Positions 40,301 to 50,174 of a DNA stretch of 64,000 nucleotides are shown piece by piece. Within the stretch, counting starts at the first letter, position 1; every line of letters starts with the position of its first letter. The notes beneath the pieces are model-generated. The model saw only the letters and a program-made list of their open reading frames with translations. It was not told where the DNA came from and ran no database searches. A program made the position numbers and the translations under genes. The stretch is from the NCBI RefSeq assembly GCF_047663525.1, contig NC_092605.1:6882001-6946000 (forward strand), read 5' to 3'. The DNA is from Anas platyrhynchos. Its lineage: Eukaryota > Chordata > Aves > Anseriformes > Anatidae.

Positions 40301-40829
40301 CAGGGGGACCCGGGGAGCATCGGGGGACAGCGGGGGGCAGCCGGGGGGATCCGGGGATTGCCCCGCAGGTGCACCGGGTCCCGGGAGGAGCCGCACCGGG
40401 GCTGCCCGTTTCTCCCGGGGCTGCTCCGAAGTGAAGCCGCTGCAGAAAGCGGAGCGGCCGGATCCTGCCCGTGGAAGATGAGCGCGGGGAGAAACTTCTC
40501 CTCGGCGGGCACGGCACCGCCCTCCTCCTCTTTCTCCTCTTCCTCCTCCTCTTCCTCGCCGCTGGGCAGAGGGGGTCCAGCCCCCTCCGGCCCGCAGCCC
40601 CCGCTGGCCGCCCACACCCCCCCCGAGCCCCCTTTTGTTTTCGGCTTCCCTCCCGGGTGTAGAAGGGGAGGAACGCGCTTTTCTCCCCCCAGAGCCCGGC
40701 GGGGGTCTCTCCTCACCTCCCCTTCCAGTTGCACAGGTCGCTGGAGTACTGCGCCTCGGCTCCGCCGCCCAGCAGCAGCCGCAGCCCCAGGAGCAGCGGC
40801 AGGAGCCCGGCGGCCGGGGCGCCCCGCAT
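17234..40829 (-). CDS. METRNL: METRNL (meteorin-like protein), complete, 4 coding exons
   Basis: The CDS joins 40829-40717, 34865-34477, 18334-18275 and 17550-17234 on the minus strand, giving 292 codons plus TGA. All three introns are GT-AG and the phases agree across every junction. The conceptual protein has a signal peptide (about residues 1-26, ending AEA before QYSS), then a cysteine-rich secreted body with ten cysteines (33, 56, 89, 125, 170, 173, 183, 241, 265, 287). Family landmarks include EWMYPTGALIVNLRP, GANIYLEKTGEL, GGLFVEATPQQD, CRPCSDTEVLLAVCTSDF and FLFTGRMHFGEARLGCAPRF. Known for the family: METRNL is a secreted factor from adipose tissue, muscle and macrophages, linked to energy expenditure and anti-inflammatory signalling. 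Human METRNL is about 311 residues, and the shortfall here is mainly in the signal region. The ATG context is GCACCATGC, with A at -3. Orthology to METRNL rather than METRN is inferred from the motif wording and the neighbouring B3GNTL1. Confidence 0.96.
17551..18274 (-). other. METRNL: METRNL intron 3 (724 bp)
   Basis: A GT-AG intron between exons 3 and 4, phase 1. No repeat or additional exon is recognised in it. Confidence 0.93.
18275..18334 (-). CDS. METRNL: METRNL coding exon 3 (60-bp exon, CxxC segment)
   Basis: This 60-base exon is too short to stand out as an ORF. I located it by phase and family sequence. The acceptor is CCTTTCTCTCCAG|CTCCC and the donor is TTTTG|GTGAGT. With the split codons it reads A-PCRPCSDTEVLLAVCTSDF-V (residues 168-188) and supplies three cysteines, including a CxxC pair. 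It links the N-terminal half to the NTR-like C-terminal half. Both junctions are phase 1, so the exon could be skipped without a frameshift. Confidence 0.95.
26546..26568. repeat. A23 homopolymer in METRNL intron 2
   Basis: Uninterrupted A run. A T22 run follows at 26822-26843, so the two could pair in a transcript across about 250 nt. Confidence 0.92.
26822..26843. repeat. T22 homopolymer in METRNL intron 2
   Basis: Uninterrupted T run followed by AAACC, complementary to the A run at 26546-26568. Confidence 0.92.
34282..34328. repeat. A-rich tract in METRNL intron 2 near exon 2
   Basis: An A21 run followed by A-blocks separated by single G. It reads as a long T-rich stretch on the METRNL strand, about 150-195 nt downstream of the exon 2 donor. 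Confidence 0.9.
34477..34865 (-). CDS. METRNL: METRNL coding exon 2 (main conserved body)
   Basis: This exon has 389 bases, with acceptor TTTCCTCCCTCAG|TGG and donor TCTG|GTGAGT. It supplies residues 38 (part) to 168 (part) and starts GLTHESHKKDVEQVYLRC. It contains four cysteines and the segments TGALIVNLRP, GANIYLEKTGELKLL and GGLFVEATPQQD, and ends SDLHTVS. This is the N-terminal, CUB-like half described for the meteorin family. An N-T-S sequon occurs at residues 77-79. Confidence 0.96.
35910..36240 (+). mobile_element. CR1-type LINE 3' fragment in METRNL intron 1
   Basis: The sequence carries CR1 tail wording: AGGACAAGGGGCAATGG, TTTAGGTTAGACATCAGGAA, GGCTGGATGGGCCTTGAGC and GGTCCCTTCCAACCCAATCT, ending ACTCTATGATG. 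Its order and orientation match the 3' UTR of avian CR1, antisense to METRNL. It is 5'-truncated, as nearly all CR1 copies are, and keeps no coding frame. Confidence 0.9.
36337..36425 (+). mobile_element. MIR-like SINE remnant, sense
   Basis: The order CAGTCCCTGAGCTGTCACAA ... GTGAGCATAAGCAAATCATT ... CTAAGCCTCTTTCTCCTCC resembles the MIR core, which from memory runs from the GCTGTGTGACCTTGGGCAAG region to CCTCAGTTTCCTCATC. The match is visual only and diverged, as expected for a SINE family that predates amniotes. Confidence 0.45.
36549..36645 (-). mobile_element. MIR-like SINE remnant, antisense
   Basis: It reads CATTTACAGGCAGATGAAAC, then GGATTAAGTGACTTGTCTAA, GGGTACACAGGAAATCCGTG and GCAAAGACAGAA. 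This follows the reverse complement of the MIR core (TTACAGATGAGGAAACTGAG ... TTAAGTGACTTGCCCAAGGT). It is the clearest MIR-like stretch in the window. Confidence 0.55.
40717..40829 (-). CDS. METRNL: METRNL coding exon 1 (signal peptide)
   Basis: This exon has 113 coding bases, 37 codons plus two bases. It encodes MRGAPAAG, a leucine-rich hydrophobic core, and AEA followed by QYSSDLCNWKG, so signal peptidase would probably cut before Gln27. The donor is GGGAG|GTGAGG. The split Ser38 codon (AG|T) is completed by exon 2. The exon lies inside a CpG island. A 314-residue open frame spans the exon on this strand, but everything upstream of the Met is GC-rich 5' sequence and is not family-like. Confidence 0.95.
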
Positions 40830-41037
40830 GGTGCCCCCCGGCCCGCTGCGATCGCGGAGCTTCGGGCGCAGCCCCCGGGGGCTCTGCCTACATGGCGGGG
40901 CGAGAACGCAGCAGGGCGCAGCGGCTACCCCATGCCCGGCTCCGCGCCGCTCCGCTCCGCCTCGGCTCTGAAGTTTGCCCCGGCTCGCTGCGGGCTCCCA
41001 GCTGAGGGGCGGGAGAGGTCCGGCCTCCCCGAGCCGG

Positions 41038-41083
41038 CTCCTCCTCCTCCTCCTCCTCCTCCCCCTCCCTCCCTCCTTCCCCC
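41038..41083. repeat. (TCC)n / CT-rich tract in METRNL 5' flank
   Basis: About eight TCC units followed by C-rich CCCT repeats, which read as (GGA)n and GGGA repeats on the METRNL strand. It lies about 210-255 bp upstream of the METRNL ATG. GGA repeats are known to form G-quadruplex-type structures. Whether this lies in the 5'UTR or the promoter is unknown. Confidence 0.85.
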
Positions 41084-41429
41084 GGCACTTGCTGCTCGAG
41101 CAAAACGCGGCGCCGGATCGGGAACCGCATCTGCCCCGTGGGCACGGCTCGGCTCGGCTCAGCCCCGAGTGTGCTGCCCGGCAGAGGGAGGCTGCTGCCT
41201 CTCCGGGTCTCCCCGAGCCTCGCCGGGCCGTGCTGTGCCGTGCCAGGTCCCCCACGGCAGGTGCCGGGCCCTCCTCCCGCCCTGCCCCTGCCCCGGCCGG
41301 GGCTGTGGGGCTGTGGGGCAAGGTGATGCCCGTAGAGCCCGGTGGCTCCGAGGCCCCCCCTTGGACCTGCACAGCCCCCGGGGTGCCCCTCGCCCGTGGG
41401 TGCCAGCAGGGACACGCAGAGGGGGGACA

Positions 41430-41600
41430 CAGCGCTGGGACAGGTTGTCCAGAGGGGTTGTGGAGTCTCCTTCCTTGGAGATACTCAAAAGCAACCAGGT
41501 TGCCATCTTGCACAACGTCCTCAGGGTGATCCTGCTCGGCAGGGTGGTTGGACTGGGTGATCTTCAAGGCCCCTTCCAACCTGGCCCGTTCTGGGACTGA
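41430..41600 (+). mobile_element. CR1-type LINE 3' fragment upstream of METRNL
   Basis: It reads GGACAGGTTGTCCAGAGG, then CTTGGAGATACTCAAAAGC, GGTTGGACTGGGTGATCTTC and CCCTTCCAACCTGGCCC, the usual order of the CR1 3' end. It lacks the terminal ATTCTATG octamer repeat. It abuts the edge of the METRNL CpG island about 600 bp upstream of the ATG. Confidence 0.85.
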
Positions 41601-43086
41601 TGCAGCACCGTGCTGCTGCAGGGGGTTCAGCCCGTAGTGGGATCCCCACCGGGCCACGTTCCCTCAGAGGGTGCTGGCTGATAACTTTGCTGGAAGCTTC
41701 TTGGGTCACCATTCAACAGGAAGCACTCAGGGCTCAATCATATGTGTAAAGTCTCCAGTGCTTAATGAGCACTCTGCTTACCCCCTTGCCTGGTTTAATA
41801 TCCCTGTTTTATCCATAGTTGACTTTGGATACTTAAACTTCGTGGCAGAGGCCCTTCTGCAAGAAACCAGAAGTAAAGATGTGTGAGGTCTGCAGGGGGT
41901 GAATCGGCCCCAAAACCAATCACCCCAGGCCAATATAAACAGGAAAAAAAAAAAAATAGATGTGGGGATGGGGGGAAGATCCCAGTGCTCACAGACAGCG
42001 CTCTGGTGTGCCAGGCCCCACACATTCCTTTCGGAGCAGCAAGAAGGGGATCGAGATTGACATCATACATCCACAGATAGGAGAGGGGTTAAAATATTTC
42101 CAGATCACTGAGTTTCTTAGTCTCCCGTTGTTCTTTCAAGTGTCTGTCATGCAGCTTTGTTAAGGGCACTGCACAGCTTTTTCTAGGTGAGAGTTCATGG
42201 ATGAGTATTAAACATTTACGCCTTGTTCACAGTTTGGTGTTACCCTCGTTAATACCTTTTAAAACACCTTGCGAAGTGTCTCGGGCGGCTAAACCAGGAT
42301 ATTCCAGTTTGGAGTGCTTCCTGCCTGCTTCTGCACCGAGGATTAAATCCTCAGCAGCGTATCCCCTTCCATTTGTGGGTTTAGCTTTTCATGTCGTTTT
42401 TGTTTTGTAAATTACAGGTACTGTTCTGTTGATTATGAAGTATTAACATAATTACAGTAATTATGTCAAATGATGCAATGCATGTAAACATGTAATTAGC
42501 ATGCAGGGACAACACTGAGCAAAGCGATGACAACATGCAATAATGCAAAACGCCTTATTCTCCTGGTCATGTGCAGCGACACAGGCTTTAGAGCTCAGTG
42601 CCTTGATTATTTCTTTAGAAGGAGGTTTTGTTAGAATGTTTTGCTTCCTGCCCTAGCTTTGGAAAGAAAAGCATACAGAGAAAACACCATATTGCTTTAT
42701 TCCTTGGTGTGTTTATATGTGCAACCCTCTGAATGCCCCCCAACTTACTGTATCTGATTCCCTTTGCAATACTCTAACTCTCTGTGTTTGTTAAAACAAA
42801 CAAGTGCCCAGACAGCCACTCACATTACACTGGAACTTTTGAAACTGCCTGAAAACTGGGAACTTTTCAGACACTGGAATAGAGCGAGCTGTTTTGCAGT
42901 GGCTGCTGCCTCTGGCTTTCCTTCTCAGAAAAGGCAGTGAGTGGCCCTTAGTGCTGGGGGCCCAGGGCAGTAACGGCAACACAGGGGCTCTGAAAGCACT
43001 GCTGATCTCCATGCCTTCATGATGCTGCTACAGTTCTTCATCAGCCCAAAGTTGACGAGTCTTAAAAGTGACCACAGCCAGAGGCT

Positions 43087-43149
43087 GTGGCTGCAGAGCC
43101 CGAGATGGTGGCTGCAGAGTCTGGGCTGGTGGCTGCGGAGCCGTGCCCA
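43087..43149. repeat. Three-copy 21-bp tandem repeat
   Basis: TGGCTGC recurs at 43088, 43109 and 43130, an exact 21-bp period. The unit is roughly GTGGCTGCAGAG followed by C/T-rich bases; the third copy has GCGGAG. Confidence 0.8.
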
Positions 43150-44526
43150 GGTTAAGCCTCCCCCAGTTCAAAAGTGAGGGGCAGAAGGAGATAGGGAACC
43201 TCTGCAGCGAAGGGGCTGCTTGGTTTTCTCATTTGCATCTCAATCCCCACAATGCTCTTCCGGCTACTCACAGCTATTCCATAGTAGTGCTCTTGGCTGA
43301 GATCTGGGAACACGCTCAAAGGGTGAGGCAGCTTTTGGATGCACTGAGCTGTTTTCTGTTTGAGCTGTGAAAAGCAAACATCTTTTCAAGAGAGAACATT
43401 CGGAACAGTAATTTTTTGCATTTACAAGTCAGAGAGAGCAAAACTTCGCTGAAATCTGGGAGGAAAATATTGTATAATGTCAAGAGGAAACATAAATCCT
43501 CCACAGCAAAGCCTTTGCACTCCCCTGAAAACAGCAGTCGCTGAGTTACTGCACTGGCCTAATGTGGCAGGTCTGGAGATACAGGCTCTGGAAACAGCTC
43601 TATGCACTCAAACACTCGAACCCCAATAAAGCTCCCTCACCTTCCTCAAGGAGCAACTCAAAAGATGAGGATCTACACAGTCACTCAGGACACTTGCTTT
43701 CAAAGCCACTTTGAGTGTTTGCTTGTCACAGCTACAAGCGCAGGCACAAACAGCGGTGACTTTAAAGGACTCAGAGAGCAGGAGGCTGCAGGAGGAGAAC
43801 CTGTTCGAGGAGAGATGGCTAATTTGTTTTAGCACTCAGATGTGCACATTTGGAGAAAACAAAATCAAGCGGTGATTAGAGATGGGCTCAAGCTCAGGTC
43901 CGGATTTACATTTTCTTCAAAGCACGGCTGTGTTTAGATCTGGGGTATTAGGGACAAAACTCTTCTGCCAAGTTGGGAACCAGCCGGAAGGCACAGTGTA
44001 AGGGCACTTTCAGTGGCAGGATTTTGGGTTAAGCACATCTCAGATGAACACGCAAAGCTGGTTTAAACAGTGGGGCAGAGCTAATCTGTTGAAAAGTCTC
44101 ACTCAGCATTGTGGTCCCGAAGGGAATATATACGGGAGAGCTGCAAACTCCTTGAGAGCCTTGCTGGTCATTACCCAGCCCGTGTGATGGTTTCGACATG
44201 CGTCCCCGTGTTTTGCAACTCCCAGGCAGCTCCCTCTCAGCTGATTTATTTTCACGCTACTCAGCTTGTGGGAGGTGAATCAGGTCCTGTGGCAACCCAG
44301 CAGAGCCAGCCGCCAGCGCGGTGGGCAGCCCCTCGCTGCCTGCACGAAGGGAAATCTGAAACTTTGAGGAGGAGGGGGAAGGAGGAGCAGGAGGGTGTTT
44401 TCTGGGAAGGCGAAGCCATAGCTAACCAGCATGCATGGCAAGGCAGGAGAGAGAAGAGAGTGGTGTAAGGATTCAAATTAGCCACAGAGAGGACAAGAAA
44501 ATTAATACAGGAGTGATACTAAATAG

Positions 44527-44588
44527 ATAGAAATGTAAGGTAAATCCAGCCTTACACAGCCTTACATAGAAATGTAAGGTAAATCCAG
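44527..44588. repeat. Short direct duplication, 23-bp perfect copies 39 bp apart
   Basis: A 23-base segment beginning ATAGAAATGTAAGG and ending AAATCCAG occurs identically at 44527-44549 and 44566-44588. Between the copies CCTTACA is itself repeated, so the 39-bp period looks like a small tandem duplication. Confidence 0.9.
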
Positions 44589-47500
44589 ATAGGAATAGGC
44601 AGAGTAATAAAACAGAGAAATAAAATAAAACAGAGCAGAAAATTTGGGGGAAATTTTTTAATTTGGTGAGCATGAACAAGTGCCACTTGCTCTCACAAAA
44701 TTAAAATTAGTAGTGAAAATACTTTCATCCATAATTGCACCCTTCTGATCATTTCTGCTTACTTCTGTTACTGCTAATATCCGAGCATAGTTCCTTATAC
44801 TCTTAAGCCACTGCCACTCGCCTCTTGTTTTTCTTGTTTTTGGTTTGCTTGTTTGTTTGTTTTCCGATGGGAAACTTTGGAATATTACAGAAAACAACAG
44901 GTATTTAAAGGAAGCTAAGCACATTTTCCTAAAGGAAGCTACAGTTAACTGCATGCCTAAAATCAAGCTATAGAACAATGAGATTTCAGATGGAAAAGGG
45001 TCAATGTGAAGATGGCATTTTAAAGAGCAAGGCAGCATTGCAGAAATGTTGGCAGAGGGGGCCAGGGAGTGCCGGGAGCAAGGCTGCCACGCAGGCAGCT
45101 CGGAAGGAGGCAGCTGCCCACTGCGCTGGCAGCTCCTGCTGCAAGCCTGATGGAGCTTCTGCCTCTGGATGTTTGCGTTAGCATCCCCAGAAGCTCCCAC
45201 CCAAACCAATGCATTTTGCTGTCAGCACAAAACTGAGGCTTAGTTGTTTTCAGTGTCTACTTGTCCCATAAACAGAAAAGGTCTGGAAAACAAATATTAT
45301 TTGTACGTGTTAACTGCAAGACCTAACATCAAAATAAATAAATGAAAAGTGGAGATGCCCAGACTTGTGATGTGGCCAAACCAGTAGGTGTACCTGAAGT
45401 CACACCTATCGGCTCTCAATGCATGAGGGAATGTGAAAACAGTGACACTACCTCTGCAGGCAGTGAAGTTCATTTACCTTGAACACTTACAAGGTATTTA
45501 AGGCAATTCAGTAGTTTGGCCAATATTCAGGTGTGGATATTTTATTTTCTAAATTTCTACACTTCAGTTGCTGGCAAATAAATGTTCCTTTGTCCCCGTG
45601 GCCCTTATTTCCATCTCATGGGTACACAGCAGGGTAAAGCACAGGACTAACCATCACAGGGGTTGAAGTGTGGCAGCTCAGAGTTCTCTGCTCCCCTGCA
45701 TCCCCTGGCACAGAGCACAGCCCCTCTGCAGGACAGGTGGCTTGGCCCAGGTGGGAGCTGCATTGCCTTCTGCAGGTGCTGGCCTCTCCTCGCTGGGGCA
45801 GACACTCATGGCTACACCACTCTTCATCTAAGTCCCCCAGCCAGCTAAAACACATACAGGCTGTGGAGGCTAAATAAAACTCTAATCTTGGTCAAGGAGT
45901 CTCAGGTAGAATAAGGATTTAATCTCATGCTCTGTGATAGTGATAAAACTGTAGCTTTAGGACACCAAGGACCATTTTCCCTGAACACACAGCTTGGTTT
46001 TCATCACACTAAGGGCCACAGCATCACAGTAGCAATGGTTCCTGTGCTTTTCTCTCCCCATTTGCCCCCTTTCAAACACCTTGAACTGTTAAGCAACATG
46101 GCCCAGGCAGACAGGAATTTGTGTTTTACCCTGTGCACATCAAACTGAAAAGCAGTGAAGGGAATCATGTCTGGACCCAAGCAGCCTATTGAGAGGATCA
46201 AAAAGGTAACACAAAGCACAAAAGATGGCTAAGAAACACAAATCATTTGCCATCCCACACAGCAATGCTGTCTCAGGACCCGGGGACCCAGGCAGAGGAT
46301 TTAGTGCCTAAGCCTAGAGACTCCTCTGGGTTGCAGGCATTAACTCATGCTTGCATGCCTGAGACCAGATAAAGCTGAAGTCAAAAACAAAAACCTCTAA
46401 GGAGGCCTCAGCATATTGTTGTTTTGGGGATAGTCCTGCGCATTTCATCTACAAAAATTAGTGTTTTCTTTTCATTTCACAATAACCTAGGTATTCAAAA
46501 AGCCTGCCAAAAAGTACTCAGAAACTCCATGTTTAATCTGAGAACTTTTCAAGAGGACCAATTGTTTGTTTCTACTATCTAATGAACATTAATTTCCTGT
46601 TTTAGAAAACGTAATTTATGCCACTGGTGAAGCTGATATTTATCTTGATGCATATCCTCTTGGCTGGCTTAGTTTTTCATTTTCTCCATCTCCTCCAGCC
46701 TGCATGCGCTCTGCAACCTGTGGGCTCAGCCTGTGCAGTCAGCAGTACCTCAAACCTACTTGCAAGTTTCCAATGTGCAGAGAGCCTGGTAGTAGTCAGT
46801 TCTCATAATAAAAACAAAGCTAAAGAGAATATTTGTAACAGTGGCCTGAAAACAAAAATATTTTTTCCTTTCTGCTTCAGAACTTAGACAAAACTAATGC
46901 AAGTTACACTAAACAAATCCAGCCCTTGCCAGGATAAACAAACATTCTCAGTGTTGTTTGCTACATGCCTGTCATGAAATAAAGACACTGACATGCATTT
47001 TAATGCAACTCTCCGACAAATTGTGAAAAAATAATTGTGCACTGTGTATTCGTTGCTAGGTTACGAGAAGGGAAGAGAATATTTTTGCAGACATGATGAA
47101 CTAACAAGGTAAATAATTCAACTTAATCATTTGCAAATTTCACACTTAATTTTGAATAGCAGACCTTTTCAGAGCCCGGACCAACCTCAGATCTGATGAC
47201 AGCAATTTTTTAGATCAAGGTTGACAAGCTCCCATGCGCCACATTTGGCTTATGGGGTAGTTTTAATATGACAAACTTCCCCCAAAACACAGCAGCAGTT
47301 TTTCTAGAAAAAGGGCAGTGAGATTTGCATCATTGTTGTTAACAGCACACATATTTTCATTTATTTTTAAACTCAGTCACTCACTAAATGAAAGACTTCT
47401 TAGTAAGTATTGCAGCATTAGCAGAGAAAAAAAAATAAAAGATCTCTCTGTACATATCCAGTCTGTCTGCACAGAGCTCTTATCAGCAACATTCTGGGAG

Positions 47501-48479
47501 ACATACCACTAATTCTGATTAAAGCAGATCAGGGACTGCCTAACTAATCCATAAATTCCGACATTATTACATATTTGCTTAAGGAAAAACAGTGGATCAA
47601 ATCACAGAATCAGATGTGCACTGCTCCACAAAGTAGGGTCCTTTGTGCTGCTTTGTGGCAGTATTTGCAGGGCAGAGGGAGCTGAAGGAAGGGGCAAAGG
47701 GCCACGCATCCCCGGTCCCCTTTAGCACCACCGAACTCAGCAGCAAGAACACCCCTCCAGAGTCCTGAAAGCTCAGAAGAGAGTCTTTCTATTTTGCAAA
47801 GTTTCCAGATAACAAACAATATATCGGCTGAAAGAGTTTCTGATTTTTATTTATTTATTTAGGCTTTTTCCTTAGATCAAAGCATGTTTTGGCTACAGCG
47901 GCTTCATTAGGCCAGATTACACTGTCATTTAGGTGCCTACAAATGTGACCACAGAATTGCCACGGTGATTAAGTAGGGGACTAAGGATAAGGCAAGTTAA
48001 GTTCTCTGTCAAAGTCTCTACTCAGTTCTTTGCAAGACATTCTGAAAGTCATTTCTCTATATTATGATTCTGAATTTAGCCAATGGGAAATTCTGAAGAT
48101 CAATTGACACAAATTCACGTTGCCCTGGCTATTTAGCATTGTAAGAGCAGTGGCAATGGCAAAACAACATGAAAGCCTGAAGGTATGGTAGCATGCCTTG
48201 TTGAGGCTAAAAGTTTTAATACTGCATGTCCCAAGGACAGTGGCAAGCCATGAACTCTAATGAAAACTGGCAAGCAATGACGTGTAAATTAGAAGGTATC
48301 TACGCAGAAACACCATGATGCCAGAATAAATTTTCATATTTTTAGTGGATGTTGTGGTCAACAAAATTTTCATTCTTTTAATGCTTTTGGGAGCAGTACT
48401 TGCATATTAATTCTATAGTTTCCTAGCCTGGTAATTTCAGATAGGAACATCCAAAGTATATAAAAACAGCAGAGAGGAA

Positions 48480-48482
<3 letters not shown>

Positions 48483-48510
<28 letters not shown>
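48483..48510. repeat. (TA)14 microsatellite
   Basis: Fourteen uninterrupted TA units, followed by CACATATAGG. Likely length-polymorphic. Confidence 0.95.
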
Positions 48511-48518
<8 letters not shown>

Positions 48519-50105
48519 GGTATCTTCTGCTTTCTCAGACAGGATTCTGGCTGAAATTCTGATCAAATCCATTCAAGAGTAAAAACAGTAGTGTAAAGGT
48601 TTGAAGGAAAGGGAAACCTCCCTCCTGTTGATTTCACTAGATAACTCACACTCCCAGGAAGAGCTGCAGGAAAGCTCTTGTTAGGTATCAAACTTGCTCA
48701 TTCTTCTCTTCCTTAGCCTCGTGCTCACCAGACTGGGTTGGGCCTTATGGGAACCCAAATGCTTGAACAGACATGAGAATCTGACAGTCTGTATTTCTTT
48801 TCCCTAGTGGTAACCTAGCTTATGCTAATTAACATGTCTTATAAGTAGAATTCTAGAGTTCTCATTCATCATTTAGATTGGGTGCTGTTTTTAAATTTTC
48901 CTTCTAGACTGCAAGAAGGAGAATACTCTCTTCCATATCAGAAAATTTATCTCTTATCAGTTATCAGACATCTCTTTTTTTTAATCTGTTTTATACAAAA
49001 AAAAAAAATCATTTCAAGAGAGAGGGAAAAAAAAAGTTAAAAAAAAAAAAAAAGTAGAGCTAACACAAACTGTTGATTATCTTTGTATCTGTAGTTCTAT
49101 TTCATTTCATGCCTCCCTCACTTCACAGTACTATAACCTTTTTGAATTGCCCTCTGTGATATCCACTCCTTCACTGTTGACCATTGCTCACTTATTCATT
49201 GCTTGTTGGATCAGCTGGGCACTTGCACAATCAAGCCTTTGTTATGCTTTCAGACAGGCTGCAAGCCACAATATTGAAGCAGCACAAGGACTGTTTCCTC
49301 TGCTGGTATTCTTCTTCCCTCGCATTTAGGAAGGCAGCATCCTAAATGCATGGAAATGCACATAAAGCAATTACAGCCATAATTCACTTAACAGTTCTCA
49401 TTTAACTGGTTACACAATGTCTTTTCCTCTTTAATTGTCATAAGAGAGTGGAATACCCAAAATTATGAAGAGTTTTTGCAAGTTGGTCAACTGAGAAACA
49501 AGTACTTGCTTCTTTAAACAGTGCGTTTGAGTGCAGGTTTATTTAATGAATCAGTAGATGATGGCTAGTGATGCACAGTTAGCAGGGATCCTGCAAGAAC
49601 TGCTCCCTCCAACCAGTTAATTGGCCCAAACAAATTGGAATGTCGCTTTCTAACTAATAAGCACTGACAATAATGAAGAGCAACTGCAGGGATGGTGGGA
49701 AGATAAAGGAATGCACATACCAAGGTTCTGTAACAGTATGAAATGTCAAAGTTCAAGTTTACATGCATAATAACCACAACTGACACATGGGTTTTTGGGT
49801 GCATAAATAATTTGAGAACCCAAGACGAGGACACTAACAAATATAATTTTATACAGTTGGAGGTTTTAAAACAAAAATTAAACGTTTGTGTGCATATACA
49901 GATGTCCTAGTATTTAAATATACATAGGATCTGTTTCTAGGCCAGTGCTATTGGTGGATTTGGACACCTAAACACCCTTGGGCTCTGTCTCAATAGGCAG
50001 AGTATCGGACATAGCACAAGAAGCAATGTTAGTAAAACGTTATTTTTAGCTGATTTCACTTGAAGTCAAGATGAGGATCTTGGCTTCCAAGATGATGAAA
50101 TTAAA

Positions 50106-50136
50106 TCTCTCTCTCTCCTCTCTCTCTCTCAGTAGG

Positions 50137-50171
<35 letters not shown>
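50106..50171. repeat. (CT)n tract followed by A35
   Basis: A 25-bp CT-rich tract (50106-50130) is followed after a short spacer by a run of 35 A at 50137-50171, the longest homopolymer in the window. Confidence 0.93.

Positions 50172-50174
<3 letters not shown>

Larger units (their letters stand above)
34866..40716 (-). other. METRNL: METRNL intron 1 (5.85 kb)
   Basis: A phase-2 intron from GTGAGG (40716 downward) to CCTCAG (ending at 34866). It contains a sense-strand CR1 3' fragment (35910-36240), two MIR-like remnants, homopolymers near 38983, 39486 and 39638, and a GA-rich (minus strand) stretch at 40521-40557 inside the CpG island. No extra exon is supported. Confidence 0.93.
40240..41330. 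promoter_or_regulatory. METRNL: METRNL CpG island and promoter region
   Basis: Dense CpG and high G+C surround METRNL exon 1 and drop sharply on both sides. No TATA box is placed upstream of the ATG. A GC box (GGGGCGGGAG) lies at 41006-41015 and a CT-rich tract at 41038-41083. The transcription start should lie between about 40.83 and 41.2 kb, but I cannot fix it. Both strands stay open through the island because it lacks stops, so the long ORFs here (up to 321 codons) are not evidence of genes. Confidence 0.8.

Noticed and set aside
40635-41600. 321-codon open frame on the plus strand through the METRNL promoter
   Set aside because: Pro/Arg/Ala/Gly-rich translation of a CpG island with no family motif. 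Stops are scarce because the DNA is GC-rich. It ends inside a CR1 fragment.
40713-41657. 314-codon open frame on the minus strand
   Set aside because: Only its last 37 codons (from the Met at 40829) are METRNL exon 1. The upstream part is GC-rich 5' sequence and a CR1 antisense, and the frame runs into the intron at the donor.
44658-45209. 183-codon minus-strand frame in the intergenic region
   Set aside because: Contains a simple-repeat-derived Lys/Thr stretch and no family resemblance.
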